Source: Engraulis encrasicolus (Eukaryota > Chordata > Actinopteri > Clupeiformes > Engraulidae). From it: a stretch of DNA of 64,000 nucleotides. The notes under the pieces are model-generated. The model did no database searches. It had not been told where the DNA came from and saw nothing but the letters and a program-made list of their open reading frames with translations. The DNA is taken from NCBI RefSeq assembly GCF_034702125.1, contig NC_085857.1, positions 51,641,238-51,705,237 on the forward strand, written 5' to 3'. Positions 39,300 through 53,099 of the stretch are shown here, piece by piece (positions within the stretch are counted from its first letter, which is position 1; the number at the start of each line of letters is the position of its first letter). Position numbers and translations under genes: made by a program.

Positions 39300-40320
39300 T
39301 GGTCACCCGTGTTCACCCGGTCCCAGAACTTTTTTTTCCGCACGTGACTGTGTTATCAGGATGAACCTGCTTACCTCCTCATTGTTGTCACGGTTAGGGG
39401 AGAAAAAACAAGTATTTTTAGATGCGTCCTAGCATCTCTATAAGAGGGTATGTCCGTCCGTCCATCCGTCCGTCCAACATGATCTCCAAAAATGTTCTAT
39501 GTTCTATGTTTCCACAGTCTTGTGTTTTCTCAGGATTTTTCTAATTTCAAATATTTTTTGTCAAAAAAACATTTCTTACTGACAGGTTAGGGTTAGGGAT
39601 TGTTTTGGTCTGGGCACAGCTGGTATTCTTTCATTCATTATATGAATTTGATAGCCTATCAACCAACTGGAAAAGGTATTTCTCAAAAATATGTCTTTAA
39701 TGACAGGTTAAGGTTAGGGAATGTTTTGGTCAGGCACAACTTAAATTGCTATAGCATTATTTTGTTTAGGATTAGCATTTGGTATATATTTTCTAATGAT
39801 AAAGTTAACACAGTGCTGTGGGAATATAGAAAGCACTTCGTGTGCCCATCACGGAAAACAATTCCGTGCCCAGGAGCACGGAATTTTGGCAAAATCCGAC
39901 TCGGATTTCGTGTCCTTAACATCCGTGTCCAGGAGCACGGAATTTTTGGAGATCAGGCTGGTCCGTCGGTCTGTCTGTCTGTCTGCCAGTCGATCCATCT
40001 GAAAAGCATTCTCTAAAATTGTAATTCCGTCCTATGGCCACAAGGCAGCAGTGCATAGACGGACGCATCTTTGTCCGCTTGTAGGACTTGTTTCTTTCCG
40101 GCTCACAAATGCTAAGATCTGCAGCGTGAACACGGAAACAGGCACCGGAATGGTTCTCAGTCGGTCTGAATGCACCTACTGTGAAAAATGTAAGGTTCCT
40201 CAAAGACCCTCAGCTGGTTCATGGGGGAGCCTAAAATGTTCCCTGAGGAAGAACCTTAAAGAAAGTTCTTAGAGGAGCCGCAAAGTTTCCCAGAGGGTTC
40301 TTGCACAGGGGGGATCAAAG
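39300..40320. other. Intergenic, upstream of the GPCR gene
   Basis: About 1 kb. Contains short direct repeats (gacaggttagggttaggg and gacaggttaaggttaggg; aggagcacggaatttt twice) and no coding sequence that I can support. Confidence 0.5.
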
Positions 40321-40325
40321 GGGTC

Positions 40326-40530
40326 TGTGGGGCTGCAGTGGCATAGTGGTTAGGGAGGTGGACCTAAAATCAGAGGGTTGCAGGTTCGAATCCCACCTTA
40401 ACCACTCCCCAAAACCTCCAGCCATAGTGCCGAGTGCCCTTGAGCAAGGCATCTTACCCCACATTGCTTTGGGGACTGTAACCAATACCCTGTATCAAAA
40501 TAACTGTACGTCGCTTTAACAAAGGTAATG
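40326..40530 (+). mobile_element. tRNA-derived SINE, well preserved
   Basis: The plus strand starts gggctgcagtggcatagtgg (box A region), has gttgcaggttcgaatcccac (box B), then a body with gagcaaggcatcttacccca and an end atgtac-like gcttt. It belongs to the same group as 23085-23292. Confidence 0.85.
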
Positions 40531-40624
40531 TAGGAATTCCTCAGCTTGCCGCTGTGGAGGAACCCCATAAGGTTCTTTAAAGTTCTTTTTAGAAAACGTT
40601 GAGGTTCTTCCGAGCTCCTCTCAG

Positions 40625-40805
<181 letters not shown>

Positions 40806-41222
40806 AGGGTTGGAACTTTACACCCATACACCCGCCAAAGACGGCTACATTTCAGCAGCGACGGGTATTTGTCAACCCAGCAGTCACTTTGACAGGTGAA
40901 AACTTTCAACTCAACTCCAGCTATAAATAGCCTGAATGTCCGGGTATTTTTTGTTCAATGGAATTGTAAACAAATTACCCTAAAATTTATTAGAATGCAG
41001 CTAAAATATTTTGGAGGACCCAGACCCCTGACCACATAATTACTGTGTGTGTGTGTGTGCGTGCATGCGTGCGTGCGTGCCTGCGGGCATGTTTCTTCAT
41101 TTCTTAAAGTGTGTTCAACAGTAAAGGTCACAGATGGCTTTTTAAGCAATAAACCACCCAATATTGTGTGTGCATGCACATGCATGTGTGTTTGTGTTTG
41201 TTAAGCAATAAGCCACTAAAAG

Positions 41223-41455
<233 letters not shown>

Positions 41456-41932
41456 TCTTCATGATTTTTCAATTTTCAGTTTTCAAATTCAGTGCAATGA
41501 CTCTGCTATCTCAGTCCCTCTTGAGGGATAGTATGAAGAGACAAAAGAGACCCCAAGCTCCTTGCTTGATTATCATCGACTTTCAAATCTCTGTTCGAGA
41601 CTTGGTCTGACCCCGTGCATAACGATTAACATTTCCCAAATAGCATTTTTGACTCGCCTCCTTCGGTTTGTCTCTACCGAAGTATAACCAAATATTTTCT
41701 TAGTTCCAAAAGAACGTCTCTGCTTAAACCACGTCATTGCCTTGAACATGCATCTACACAGGCCATTAGCTGCTCAAAGTTGATTGGTTCCCGACAAACT
41801 GGGTGGAGGTCCTGATTTTTCCAGAGCTGAGAAACATTATGTTTATTGCTCGTGGACTAAAAGCATTGCCGAAGGTGGCGTAGCCTGGCTACCAAGTATC
41901 TGCCTAAGGCCCCCAAACTCCATTACCCTCAG

Positions 41933-43263
41933 TACACTGTAAAAAATGCCCGTTGAAATTACGGCAAAAAAACTGTCAAATTGCAACAGTCAGTGACCGT
42001 AAAATGTAAAACAGTTTATCTCTGTACTAAATACGGCAAGCTACTATTGAGTCAAAAAGCGCTACATAACTTTATTTTTGACAAGTGTCATATGTAGAAA
42101 ATACTGGACTGTTCTCTGTAAACGAAAATATTGGAAAATACCGTTAAGTGAGATGAACTAGTCAAGAAACGGTACATAACTTTATTTTTCACTGGTGTCA
42201 TTATGTAGAAAATACTGAACTGTTCACTGAAAAGAAAATATTGGAAAATACCGTTAAGTGAAGATGAAGTAGTCAAGAAACGGTACATGACTTTATTTTT
42301 CACTGGTGTACACATATGTGCACAGCAAATTTGTCAGAGTTAGATTGATCAGAGTTAGACTGGTGTTCAGCCAAAATCTAAACATCAAGAGTTGCAGCAA
42401 CACTACACAGTGTATCTGTATCTTCACAGTAATCTGAAAAAGTCTACCTGGGACAGTAATCCCTTGATTCAGTCTCTTAGAAGTAGCCCAGTCATTCTAA
42501 CCCATCCAAATCAATCTGTCAATCAATTCCTGACCTCACCTGAGTGCTAAGGGCTGTCATGCAATGATTAACTGCCTGCACCTGCCAAATGCTTCATCAC
42601 TTTAAATACATGTTCAAGTGAACCATGTGACCCAACAGGGACTGTTGCATTGTACTGCTCACTGGCCTGGCCTGGCCTGGCCCCCTGGCTAGCAGGTCAC
42701 GTTGTAAGGGTGGCTGCATGGCTTGCTAACTAGCTTGTTTGTTAGCTTGCTTGCCCTGCTAGCTTTGGCCTTCATTTTCCTTAAGGTTATTTTCAGGCAT
42801 TTTTTAAATAAAGAATGCATTTGCATACCCTTCATTGATGATACTAGACTTGTCCACCTCCCTGCACTAGACAATCTGGCAATTGGGCATTTATTTAGGT
42901 ATCTAATTAGGTTGATGTTTATCGGACTCCAGTGAGTAGAATCTGTCCAATCAGTTGTCTGTGATTGCAACTCTATAATTGGACTCACCTGAGTATAATC
43001 AGTCCAATCAGTTGTCTGATTGTAACTCTATAATTGAACTCACCTGAATATAATCCATCCAACCACTGCTGCCATAATACCGTAAAATGTAAAAAAATAA
43101 TACCATTATTTATTTAACGGTAGGCTTTGGCAACCACTGCTGCCATAATTTTACCGTAAAATGTAAAAAGGAAATAAACCGTTATTTATTTAAGGGTAGA
43201 CTTTGGCAACCACTGCTGCCAGCAGTTTACCGTAAAAACAACAGTTCTTTTTTTACTGTGTAG
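41933..43263. mobile_element. Element with TACACTGTAAAAAA ends and internal tandem arrays
   Basis: The left end is tacactgtaaaaaatg and the right end tttttttactgtgtag, in inverted form. Inside are two tandem arrays: a unit of about 115 bp at 42055-42310 (gaaaatattggaaaataccg) and a unit of about 60-85 bp at 43076-43256 (ggcaaccactgctgcca). There is no transposase frame. It is similar in style to 15999-17711. Confidence 0.65.
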
Positions 43264-43465
43264 CTCTCTCTAAATTATTATTATGTTACACTGGTGACAG
43301 GGCCGGATTAACACACAGATTAGATATGGCTGTAGCCTGCGCAGGGGGGCCTCAGATTGATCAAATTATTGAAAATATCAATTATTGCGGAATTGTGACA
43401 GGATGTTGCATTTCTATTGTCTGGCATTCTGCCATTTGTCTGCCAACGATTTAAATCTTGTTAAT

Positions 43466-43540
43466 GGTGGGATTCAAACCTGCAACCCTGTTGTCTACGG
43501 TCCATCTCCCTAACCATTAGGCCACAGCTGCCCCAATCTC
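43466..43540 (-). mobile_element. tRNA-derived SINE head fragment
   Basis: The minus strand reads ggggcagctgtggcctaatg and gggttgcaggtttgaatccc, tRNA-like box A and B. The body is missing. Confidence 0.65.
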
Positions 43541-43889
43541 TTTCTGATGTCTAGGACAGTGACCCACTGATGGAATAATCCACGTTATGAGGCTACCCTA
43601 CTTTTTTGACATCGGCCTGCTTCGCGCACATCACAACTATCGCCCAGGATAAACTTTCACATCACAACTATCGCCCAGGATAAACTTTCCTCATGTCGTA
43701 AACTCTAGTCACAGCTGCTTAAGAGTCGGTGGCAGGTGGTTGTGAATACCAAGTATTCGTGATCGGGACACTCTCGGAACTATTACATTTAGTGAAACAG
43801 ACTCAAGCAAAAACAAACTCAGAGCTGCAGGACAGTGTTGGTGAATTGTATTACTTTTGTAATGCAGGGAAACACTTTTTCAAATATGT

Positions 43890-44202
<313 letters not shown>

Positions 44203-44502
44203 TGCGTGCACATGTGTATGTATGCGCCAATGTGTGTATGTGTGTGTTACTCACCAGTGACAAATATCCTTGTCCTGACTATTGATGGATGTGACATCAG
44301 TGGTACGCATGTTGTCCCAACAAACACTGAAACAAGAAGTGACATTAATCCAGCATGCATGTGTTCGTGCGTGCGTGCGTACGTGTGCAAAGGATGACAA
44401 AAACAAATGTTTAGCTGAGCGTGTACCTTGTCTGGTGTCCACAGAAGAGTAGAGAAGGGGGAGACAGAAGTAGAGGGAGAGGATAGGAGGAGAGAGAGAC
44501 AC

Positions 44503-44507
<5 letters not shown>

Positions 44508-44542
<35 letters not shown>

Positions 44543-44740
44543 AGAGAGAGCCAGAGAGAGAGAGCCAGAGAGAGGGAGGGAGAGAAGTCAAGAAACATGG
44601 AGTGAAACAGTGATGTCAGACAGAGGGAGAAATAGAACGAGAGGGACAAGGCAGGAGGTTGAAAGAGAGGAAGAAAGGAGGGAGGAGTGAAACAGAGGGA
44701 TATGCACCAACATGTAGAAGTACAGCAGGTCCTAGAAAGA

Positions 44741-44814
<74 letters not shown>

Positions 44815-44873
44815 GAGGGCACTGAGGGACATACGGGCCAGCAGGTAGAAGTAGAAAACAGATGAGAGAGATG

Positions 44874-44922
<49 letters not shown>

Positions 44923-45096
44923 GCAGAGAGAGAAAGGGAGAGGGAGGGATAGAGAGAGAGAGTGGTAGAGAGGAATTCTTTGCCAGATTGAGTCAGATAG
45001 ACGTTCCAAGGGAGGGGGGAGTCAAGAAACAGGGAAAGAAAAAGAGTGACGTCAGCATGAGATAAAAGAGAGAGGGATAGGCAAAAAGTTGAGAGG

Positions 45097-45142
<46 letters not shown>

Positions 45143-45299
45143 AGAGGGAGGGATAGAGAGAGAGAGTGGTAGAGAGGAATTCTTTGCCAGATTGAGTCAG
45201 ATAGACGTTCCAAGGGGGGGGGGGGGGGGGGGAGAGTCAAGAAACAGGGTGACGTCAGCATGAGATAAAAGAGAGAGGGATAGGCAAAAAGTTGAGAGG

Positions 45300-45368
<69 letters not shown>
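44508..45368. repeat. Amplified (GA)n module cluster
   Basis: A module of roughly 200 bp occurs several times: gccagattgagtcagataga, gagtcaagaaacaggg, tgacgtcagcatgagataaa, ggcaaaaagttgagaggaag and a (GA)n run. Copies start near 44580, 44980 and 45180, with a further one at 49680-50060. The copies at 44980 and 45180 are nearly identical. Confidence 0.88.
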
Positions 45369-45371
<3 letters not shown>

Positions 45372-45506
45372 AGAAGAAAGAGACATAGATGTAGAGAGGA
45401 GATGAGAAGAGATGAGAACAGTAGAGAGAGGCGGAGAGAAACAGAGAGAAAGAGAGAGAGATTTTTTTTAAAAAAATGTTTACAATGAGGATGTTGTACA
45501 ATCAGT

Positions 45507-45918
45507 CCATAGAGCTTGAAAGTGACGTCACTTCCCCCTATTTCATGGGACCTCAACGGCATTTTTAGCCGAAAATCGTAGCATGTAATACAATGGCGCT
45601 ATTAAAATGATATTTCGATCCTCTTCGAGTTGTGCCACGAGCTCCATATATGTTGTTTCTGACATTTTTGTTTAATTTTTCGTACTAACCCCCAAACTTT
45701 TTAGAAAGCTGTGTTTCTTCACACGCAGATGGCTTCGGAACAAAACATTGATACTTTTGCATGAAGAATCTTTATCTAGCCTCTTAAACAGCATATTTGT
45801 AGCCCAGCGCATGTAATGACTGAGATCAGAAGATATTTACTCGCTACCATGTTGTTAGATGGTCAGCTTAGGTCCTGTGATATGCGGAACTAAGGCGCAG
45901 GATTTTCAAGCTCTATGG
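45507..45918. mobile_element. MITE with CCATAGAGCTTGAAA ends
   Basis: The left end ccatagagcttgaaagtgac and right end ttttcaagctctatgg are inverted. It is 412 bp with no coding capacity and contains a tgacgtca palindrome near the left end. Confidence 0.75.
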
Positions 45919-46069
45919 CAACAAGCCAAGAGTAAAACATACATACAATTAGTCAAGTGAACCAATGGAATCAGCTACAAAAAGATGGCTGTAGTGCAGT
46001 TCAATACAGAGCATAACGCATTTTTGTAACACCACCTTGCTTCAAAAGTGTCCCAATCACACACACAGA

Positions 46070-46242
<173 letters not shown>

Positions 46243-46358
46243 AAAAAGAAACAGCTATTTTAAAACCTGTTGTTTGTCAATTGTCTGAGGTGCATGCATA
46301 TCTGTGCTCACATACACACATTCACATTCACACTCGCACTCCCTCACTCACGCACGCA

Positions 46359-46390
<32 letters not shown>

Positions 46391-46738
46391 CACACTTCTA
46401 AAGCACCAGCTATTTTAAAACCTGTTGTTTGTCAGTGGTCTGAGGTGTTACATGTACTATATCTTTGCACACACACGCAAACACACACGCACTAGCACAC
46501 GCACACGCACATGCACACTCACACACACACACAGACACACTCTTAATAGCTTAATTGTCTATACCGTAACCTGCATTATTGACCTTCAACTTCAACTTTG
46601 CAACTCAATTGTTTTAAAAGAACAATTATTTGTGCAGCGAGACCTAAAATACATATGGACAACACAGATGACAAGAGAGGAGAGATCAGTGTGCAGGGAA
46701 ATATAAAAATATATATTCGTAAATGAAATATAAAAATG

Positions 46739-46791
46739 AGCGCCCTGCCGTGGACAACCATTAGGGCACTCACCTGCCATGCGGCTGACCC
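46739..46791 (+). mobile_element. SINE head, left part split by an LTR
   Basis: The sequence gcgccctgccgtggacaacc resembles a tRNA-SINE head up to ggctgaccc. It resumes at 48511 with gacccgggttcggttcgctt (box B) and the usual SINE body to about 48635. The LTR insertion separates the two halves and duplicates gaccc. Confidence 0.8.
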
Positions 46792-46896
46792 TGTCATGAG
46801 CCCTCTCACTCCACCAGTTTACTTCCTTAATTGGTTCCCATTACCTGCCATTATCTCCAATTATCTGCTCACCGCTCTCTCTACTCACCCTAACTA

Positions 46897-47498
46897 GGCC
46901 CAATTCGAAACGGGAGGCAGTGACTCGATGACTCTCCTCCTACATAAACAGGTCACTGATCAGATGGGTGAAGTTAGCTGATGAGGCAGCCGTTACGAAC
47001 GGCACTAAGGAGTGCGCTGCCTTGCGCATTTGATGTTACGGCGATTCTATGGCGGGAGTTACGTTCATCACGTTAGCGCTTAGCTTACGCATGCTATTTG
47101 AACGGTGAATGATCGTCAGACGGCGGAATCGTAAAATAGGCTATACATAGATCTAGCGACGGCATATTTAGACACTACAATGAATTTATCCATTCGATTT
47201 TCAATATCTACATACATAAGTGTCAGAATAAAGAGTATGATAAGGTAGTAGCTTGAGTAGTAGCCATGTTTGTTTTTCAGGTTTCCGGTTGAGAGGGAGG
47301 TGGCGCACAGCATGTTGGGTACCAAGGCAGCGAAGTCAGCATCTGATGTGTCCTCGAAATATCCTCGTTAGGCCCACAAATGCAGTCAACTGCCGAGGGA
47401 GGAAATAAAGCAATTTTTCGTTTCGATCCACACTTCATGACTCGATGTCCAGTTAGCTCACTGGAAGGACAGCTGCCTTCCCTGTTTCGAATTGGGCC
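46897..47498. mobile_element. MITE nested in the solo LTR
   Basis: The ends are ggcccaattcgaaac and gtttcgaattgggcc, perfectly inverted, flanked by a 3-bp cta duplication as expected for PIF/Harbinger-like insertion. It is 602 bp and non-coding. Confidence 0.8.
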
Positions 47499-47509
47499 CT
47501 AGTCCCACC

Positions 47510-47961
47510 CAGAGCCATACAGAGAACAGAGTCAGGCGATCTCCGCTGTGTGCTAGGGCCGACTTCCTCATTAGCAAAATTAGCTGTTTTAGCTTCTCAG
47601 TACTGCTCAGTGTTGCGAATGTTAGTTCCTAGTAGTGGGCGTAGCACACAGCAAATGCAATGTGATGCAATGCAGGGAATATGACAACACTTGCTGTTCG
47701 TAGTAATAACTTCAGATAAACATCACAGGTGGTAAAACTGTTGTTATTATCACCACCGAGACAGTTGATAGTTTACATATTTGCGGTGATTACCCCGCAG
47801 TATAGTTTGTTAGTCCTTATTTTTGGCTGCCAATGTGGTGGTTCTATGTTGAGTCTATGGGAAGACAGCTGCTTTAGGCACACCTTATCTTGTTGAAAGG
47901 CGGGGCTGCAGTTTAATTCCTGGTCCTCCAATCGCGTAACTCTGTTCTCTGTATGGCTCTG
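47510..47961. mobile_element. hAT MITE nested in the solo LTR
   Basis: The ends are cagagccatacagagaacag and its complement, flanked by identical gtcccacc (47502-47509 and 47962-47969). It is 452 bp, inserted 11 bp from the MITE at 46897-47498. Confidence 0.9.
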
Positions 47962-48510
47962 GTCCCACCTGTCTCTTCCCTGCTCTGCTCTAATTATCTG
48001 GCCAGCTGCGCTACATTATCCACTCACCAACCTCTCCTTGCACCACTCTGCTCTGATTACTCTGCCAGCTGCGCTGCATTACCCACTAACCTCTCCCAGT
48101 ATTTAAAGCTTCTTCTTACAGCTCTACTTTGTCAGATCGTCTGCAAATCTCACACCCGGAACCAGTTTGCTCTCTTCTCTCTGACTCCTGTATCTTGACT
48201 ACTCTTCTGCCCCGGAAAACCCGACCTGCCTTCTGCCTGCACGACTCTTGACAACTCTTCTACCCCGGTAATTCTGACCAGCCTTCTGTCTCTGCACTAC
48301 GATTTTGGATTCTCCTTGAACTGTACTTCTGCCCTGTTTCATCGTGCTGTTGTGTTTGTGTTCCCCCATCCCAGGACTTCCGGACCACCTACCACCGGCT
48401 TGGAACCAGTGGAACCCTCACTCTCCCAAATTCCCTTCCCCCTCAAGTTTTCAATAAACTTTTTGTGTGACGCAATTGTGGTCCTCTGGTCGTCTGTCTG
48501 AACCGTGACA

Positions 48511-48635
48511 GACCCGGGTTCGGTTCGCTTAAGCACTTCACCCTATTGCTCCAGGGACTGTAAACAATAGCCTTTAAATAACTGTTCGTTGCTTTGGATA
48601 AAAGTGCCAGCTAAGTGAAATGTAATGCAATGTAA
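48511..48635 (+). mobile_element. SINE right part after the LTR
   Basis: Continues the SINE interrupted at 46791. It holds gggttcggttcgctt, the body piece cagggactgtaaacaatagc and the tail ggataaaagtgccagctaag. Confidence 0.8.
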
Positions 48636-49190
48636 CGCATGATAATTATGCTGTCTCGTCTCAGCCCCATCCCCCCAACCATTTTCAGTTTCCTATGGGG
48701 CCGTTCACAACTTATTCAGAAGTCATTGCCATGTCACACAGACCTTCATTACTGATGTGTTTTATAAAATGAATATGCAAATGCAGAATTTTCCAGGGAG
48801 AACTGAGGTACATACTGCTGTAACATGTGAAGTGTTCATAAATAAAATGATAGCCTATTAACTCTTTGTCTGTAGTTGGCATATTCATTTACTACATGTC
48901 AGGGGTCACCACAATCTTCTCTCTCTCTCTCTCTCTCAAGCTCTCTCTCTCTCTCTCTTACTCACCGAGTACCCCCTCTCCCAATGTCATTCCTCTTTCC
49001 CTTTCTGTTTATCTCTTTCACGAAAAGACCAAAAGCTATTTTACTCTTTCAAACTCAAACTTTTTTAAAAAATCACATGAGAGGTCAGTCAGTGAATTGT
49101 TAAACATCATGTGTGGTTTGTGCCCCTCTGCACCACATGACATTTTGATATGCAGTTTCCTGTGTTGTTAGGCCTCTTCACACTATACAG

Positions 49191-49192
<2 letters not shown>

Positions 49193-49247
<55 letters not shown>
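49193..49247. repeat. (GA)n microsatellite
   Basis: A pure GA tract of about 55 bp directly before the MITE at 49255. Confidence 0.97.
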
Positions 49248-49250
<3 letters not shown>

Positions 49251-49254
49251 GAGG

Positions 49255-49675
49255 GGTAACACTTTCTATGAAGCCCATACCTATAGCGCATTATGAGCAC
49301 ATGTATAACAACTTATAATGCGTATCATAATCATAGTGCATTATGACTACATTAATAACGCTTCATGATGGAGTATATCAACAGTCATGAATAACTATAA
49401 ATCAAGCTCATAAAACATCATACATCTTAGGGTGTTTTGAGTGCTCGTGAATGATTATAAACTATAGGGCTTATAATACATTATAACTGTCATAATGCAC
49501 ATGATTAATTATGATGTGCATTAGGGTGTTTTGAGTGCTCGTGAATGATTATAAACTATAGGGCTTATAATACATTATAACTGTCATAATGCACATGATT
49601 AATTATGATGTGCATTATAAGTTGTTATAAATGCACTCATAATGCACTATAGAAAGTTTCATAGAAAGTGTTACC
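49255..49675. mobile_element. MITE with GGTAACACTTTCTATGAA ends
   Basis: The left end ggtaacactttctatgaagc is inverted at the right as gtttcatagaaagtgttacc. An internal direct duplication of about 90 bp (49430-49520 and 49522-49612) contains ttttgagtgctcgtgaatga. It is a palindrome-rich, non-coding fish-type MITE. Confidence 0.85.
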
Positions 49676-49679
49676 TTGT

Positions 49680-49979
49680 GAGGAATTCTTAGATTGAGTC
49701 AGACAGACGGGCCAAGGGAGGGAGACGTCAAGAAACACGGAAAGAAATAGAGTGACGTCAGGTAGAGTGAGAAAAGAGAACGAGAGGGATGGGGCAAAAA
49801 GTTGAGAGAAAGAGGGAGCGGAGAGAAAGAGACAGAGAGAGAGGGAGGGATAAGGGTCGAAAGGTAGAAGTAGAGATCATAGAGAGATGAGAGAGAGAGA
49901 GAGAGAGAGAGATATGAGAGAGAGAGCAAGAGAGAGAGAGAGAGGGATAGAGAGAGAGGGAGAGAGAGAGAGAGAGAGG

Positions 49980-50054
<75 letters not shown>

Positions 50055-50060
50055 GATATG
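49680..50060. repeat. (GA)n module, distal copy
   Basis: Repeats the 44.5-45.4 kb module (attgagtcagacagacgg, gtcaagaaacacgg, gtgacgtcagg, ggcaaaaagttgagag) and is followed by a long (GA)n run and a tagaagtagagaagagatga end. Confidence 0.85.
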
Positions 50061-50193
50061 GGCCAACAGGTAGAAGTAGAGAAGAGATGAGAAGAGAGAT
50101 GAGAAGAGCAGCGTGCTCGTGTGAAATGAGGCACCGTCTGGTGAAAGTTGTGAAACACGGAGGTGGGAGCGAGTGTGTTTATATGCCTGTGTG

Positions 50194-50194
<1 letters not shown>

Positions 50195-50240
<46 letters not shown>

Positions 50241-50342
50241 GCGTGTGCGTGCGTGTGTGTTTGTGTGTGTGTGTGGGTGTGTGTGTGTGTGTGCGTGTGT
50301 GTGTGTGTGTGTGAGGGGGGGGGGGTGGTTTGTGTGTGCGTT

Positions 50343-50432
<90 letters not shown>
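50195..50432. repeat. (GT)n microsatellite
   Basis: Two GT tracts separated by a G10 run and a tggtttgtgtgtgcg interruption. Confidence 0.96.
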
Positions 50433-50434
<2 letters not shown>

Positions 50435-50570
50435 AAGTACGTGGGAGGTGACAGAAGGGGAAAGGGAACTTCACTGACGTACATACAGGACATAAACCCA
50501 CCCAGAGCTGTGACATTATGTTCACTCGTTAGGAGACTTCGTATTAATACATTTTTCATCCATTTGCTTG

Positions 50571-50956
50571 TACAGGGATTGGACAAAATAATGAAACACC
50601 TGTCATTTTGCATCCACAGTCATTTTGCATCTGTCATTTTGCACACAGATGTGGTTCATCCTTCTAGGTGGTATGCAGACATTATCTTGGATACCGTAGC
50701 TCTTGATACATCACAAAGACTTGCTGTCTCGGTCAAAGATGCAACAGTTACATGCGCACCAAGAATTTCTCCTTTTTGAACTCTGATATGTCACCCATAA
50801 TGTTGTGTGCATTGCAAGATTTTGAGCAAAACTGTGCTCTTACCCTGCTAATTGAATCTTCACATTTCACCTTATTGGATTGGTTGGTCCACTCGAGCCA
50901 TGAAACTTCACACTCTAAAATAACAGGTGCTTCCATTATTTTGTCTAACCCCTGTA
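50571..50956 (-). mobile_element. Tc1/mariner remnant with transposase N terminus
   Basis: The inverted ends are tacagggattggacaaaata and attttgtctaacccctgta, flanked by TA. The minus strand encodes a decayed helix-turn-helix start: MGDISEFKKEKFLVRM, and further on, in another frame, SRATVSK-like sequence. The catalytic part is deleted, so the copy cannot move by itself. Confidence 0.8.
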
Positions 50957-51474
50957 TGTATTTAGTCACTGGCTTCCCTGCATAACACAAGAACTCTACT
51001 CACCTCTAATCATGGGTACTAATCTGTAGTAGATCTCGTAGGCCCTCCATACTCCTCTGCTCTATCTTCCTATCTATACTTCACCACCCCTGCGGGTTGA
51101 TGTTAAAAAAGGACTTGATATAACTCTTGATATAGGTAAGTTACAGTATAATCATTACTACAATGTGCCAGGTTCATGAGAGAAATGTGAGGCTGTGGGG
51201 GAAAAAACTCAGACCCCAAACAACATGTCACCTTGTGATACAGAACAGTAATGACTATAGTGAGACAAAAAAAAAAAAAACGCCTGATCATAAGTTTGCC
51301 AACGCCCCCATTAGTATTGAGAAATAAAATAGACAAATGCCCCGCAAGGGGAACTAAGACTACCCCCACTCCGCTGTATCCTTCTCAACGCCTTCATAGG
51401 GCTCCCTGACGCCCCCATGCAGGGGCTGTAGTGTCCCTGTTGAAGAACTATTCTAGCTATTCTAGACTGTAGTC

Positions 51475-51794
51475 CAGGGGTCCCCAACCTTTCTGGGTCC
51501 GAGGGCTACCGAGGGCTACCGAGGGCTACCCGAGGGCTACTGAGGGCTACCCGAGGGATACTTTTGTTCAAAATCCTCTACTGATGTATTGGCATCATTC
51601 TCAAATCACACTATTATTGAATGATAATTTATTATAGGTTATAAAGAATAAATAGTTTCATATTTAATTCAAGAAAAACATGAACTGTGACTAAAATCTG
51701 GTAGTCATCACTGCTTATTAACATCCTTGGTGGGCACCTCAGAAGATCCAGGAGGGCTACCTGGCGCCCGTGGGCACAACGATGGTGACACCTG
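51475..51794. mobile_element. hAT element with perfect 8-bp target duplication
   Basis: The ends are CAGGGGTCCCCAACC and GGTGACACCTG. The flanks ctgtagtc (51467-51474 and 51795-51802) are identical. The left part contains a short tandem array of gagggctacc units (51502-51555). Confidence 0.85.
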
Positions 51795-51799
51795 CTGTA

Positions 51800-53095
51800 G
51801 TCAGAATCAGGGTTTGACAACATCATGTTTGCTCATCGGCTACAGTGGCTAATGGTTTTTACTGAGACACTGGCCACGCAGGCCTTCAACTCGCCACAGT
51901 TTTTCTCACGGCTCTTTTCATTACCACGGTAAACCAAGAGGATTAGTCAACAGGCCTGTGTTATAACACGCGCTGGATTTATATGTGAAACTGTGGGGAA
52001 ATGAAACCCCAGCCCACACCCAACGTGATGTCACAATGTGATAATGATGTGCAATGATGAGATTATGGTCGCTAAGATATGGTAAACAGTAAAAAAAGGA
52101 ACTCTTAAACTTAGAGAGTCGACTTAACATCTTCTAGTGTGCGTTTAATGTTATTTCAACACTTTCGTTAGCATTTTTAGGGGCTTTTTGGGCCTTCATT
52201 GTGATAGGACAGTGTGAGAGGAGACTGAGCAGGAGAGATAGAGATGGGGTATAGGGTTGGGAAATGACCCAGGCCAAACTAAAACCCCATGGTCTCCATG
52301 GGCATGCGAGCATGTGTGGGGGGCTTAGTGCACTGCATCACACCACCAGGACCGCACCCCTTTATGAACAATATCTGTAAAGTGTATCGTGCAGTGCCTC
52401 CTAACTGGCTGTAAATGGTTGGCACCCCTGGGCACTGTGCCACTGGCCTTTATGGATAATCCGGCCCTGCAGACCGCCCTCATAATTTCAATAATTAGAG
52501 AGTTAATTTAACCCATTGTGTCCTGCAGCGACATATATGCCGCATTCAGGTTCTTGAGATTTGAGCTGTTTTATTATAAATGTCGGTATGTTAGAGCTGA
52601 TTGAACACATCATAGTGCAACATGAAGGTTCTAGCTTTTAAATGCAACTTATTTCATGCCTTTATGTGCTTCGGAGGCTGAGATATTTAGGTTTCAATAG
52701 GGAGAGGGCACCTTTTCCCAGAAAGGGCTTAGGCTAAAATGGGTTAAACACCTTCCAGACTGTATTTGGTGCCAGAATCAATGTCGATGACTGAGTCCAT
52801 GCGAGCAGGCGTTGTTTCTAAAACAACTGTCACATTTCACTTATTTTTCCATTCTCCACTACAGTATGTTTACACTTTGCTTGTGTCACAGATGTCAGAA
52901 TATTGATTCTACCACATTTTGGTTTGGAACCAGCCGTCTTGTGACCTCATGAAGCTGAGCGGAAATATGATAGGGTCTAGCCACTAGTTGTTCAGAGGTA
53001 AAGAGATAAAAAGAAAGGAGTGGGGAGATGGCGGCGTGGAAGAATAAGAAATGAGGTCAGATGTGCTACGTAAATGCAGTCGGGTTGACTTTAGG
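51800..53095. other. Intergenic, nothing recognised
   Basis: About 1.3 kb. There is a decayed SINE-like stretch near 52245-52365 (gaaatgacccaggccaaact, gggcttagtgcactgcatca). No gene is supported. Confidence 0.5.
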
Positions 53096-53099
53096 CTAA

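Larger units (their letters stand above)
46792..48510 (+). mobile_element. Solo LTR with 5-bp target duplication and two nested MITEs
   Basis: The element starts tgtcatgagccc and ends gaaccgtgaca (TG...CA), flanked on both sides by gaccc (46787-46791 and 48511-48515). Near its end is caataaactttttgtgtga, containing a poly(A) signal in plus orientation. Without the nested elements it is about 660 bp. No internal retroelement genes remain, so it formed by LTR-LTR recombination. Confidence 0.85.

Noticed and set aside
40326..40410. tRNA gene from the box A/box B match
   Set aside because: The sequence continues into a SINE body and cannot fold into a complete cloverleaf. The same holds for the copies at 8790-8870, 22250-22330, 23220-23292 and 43466-43540.
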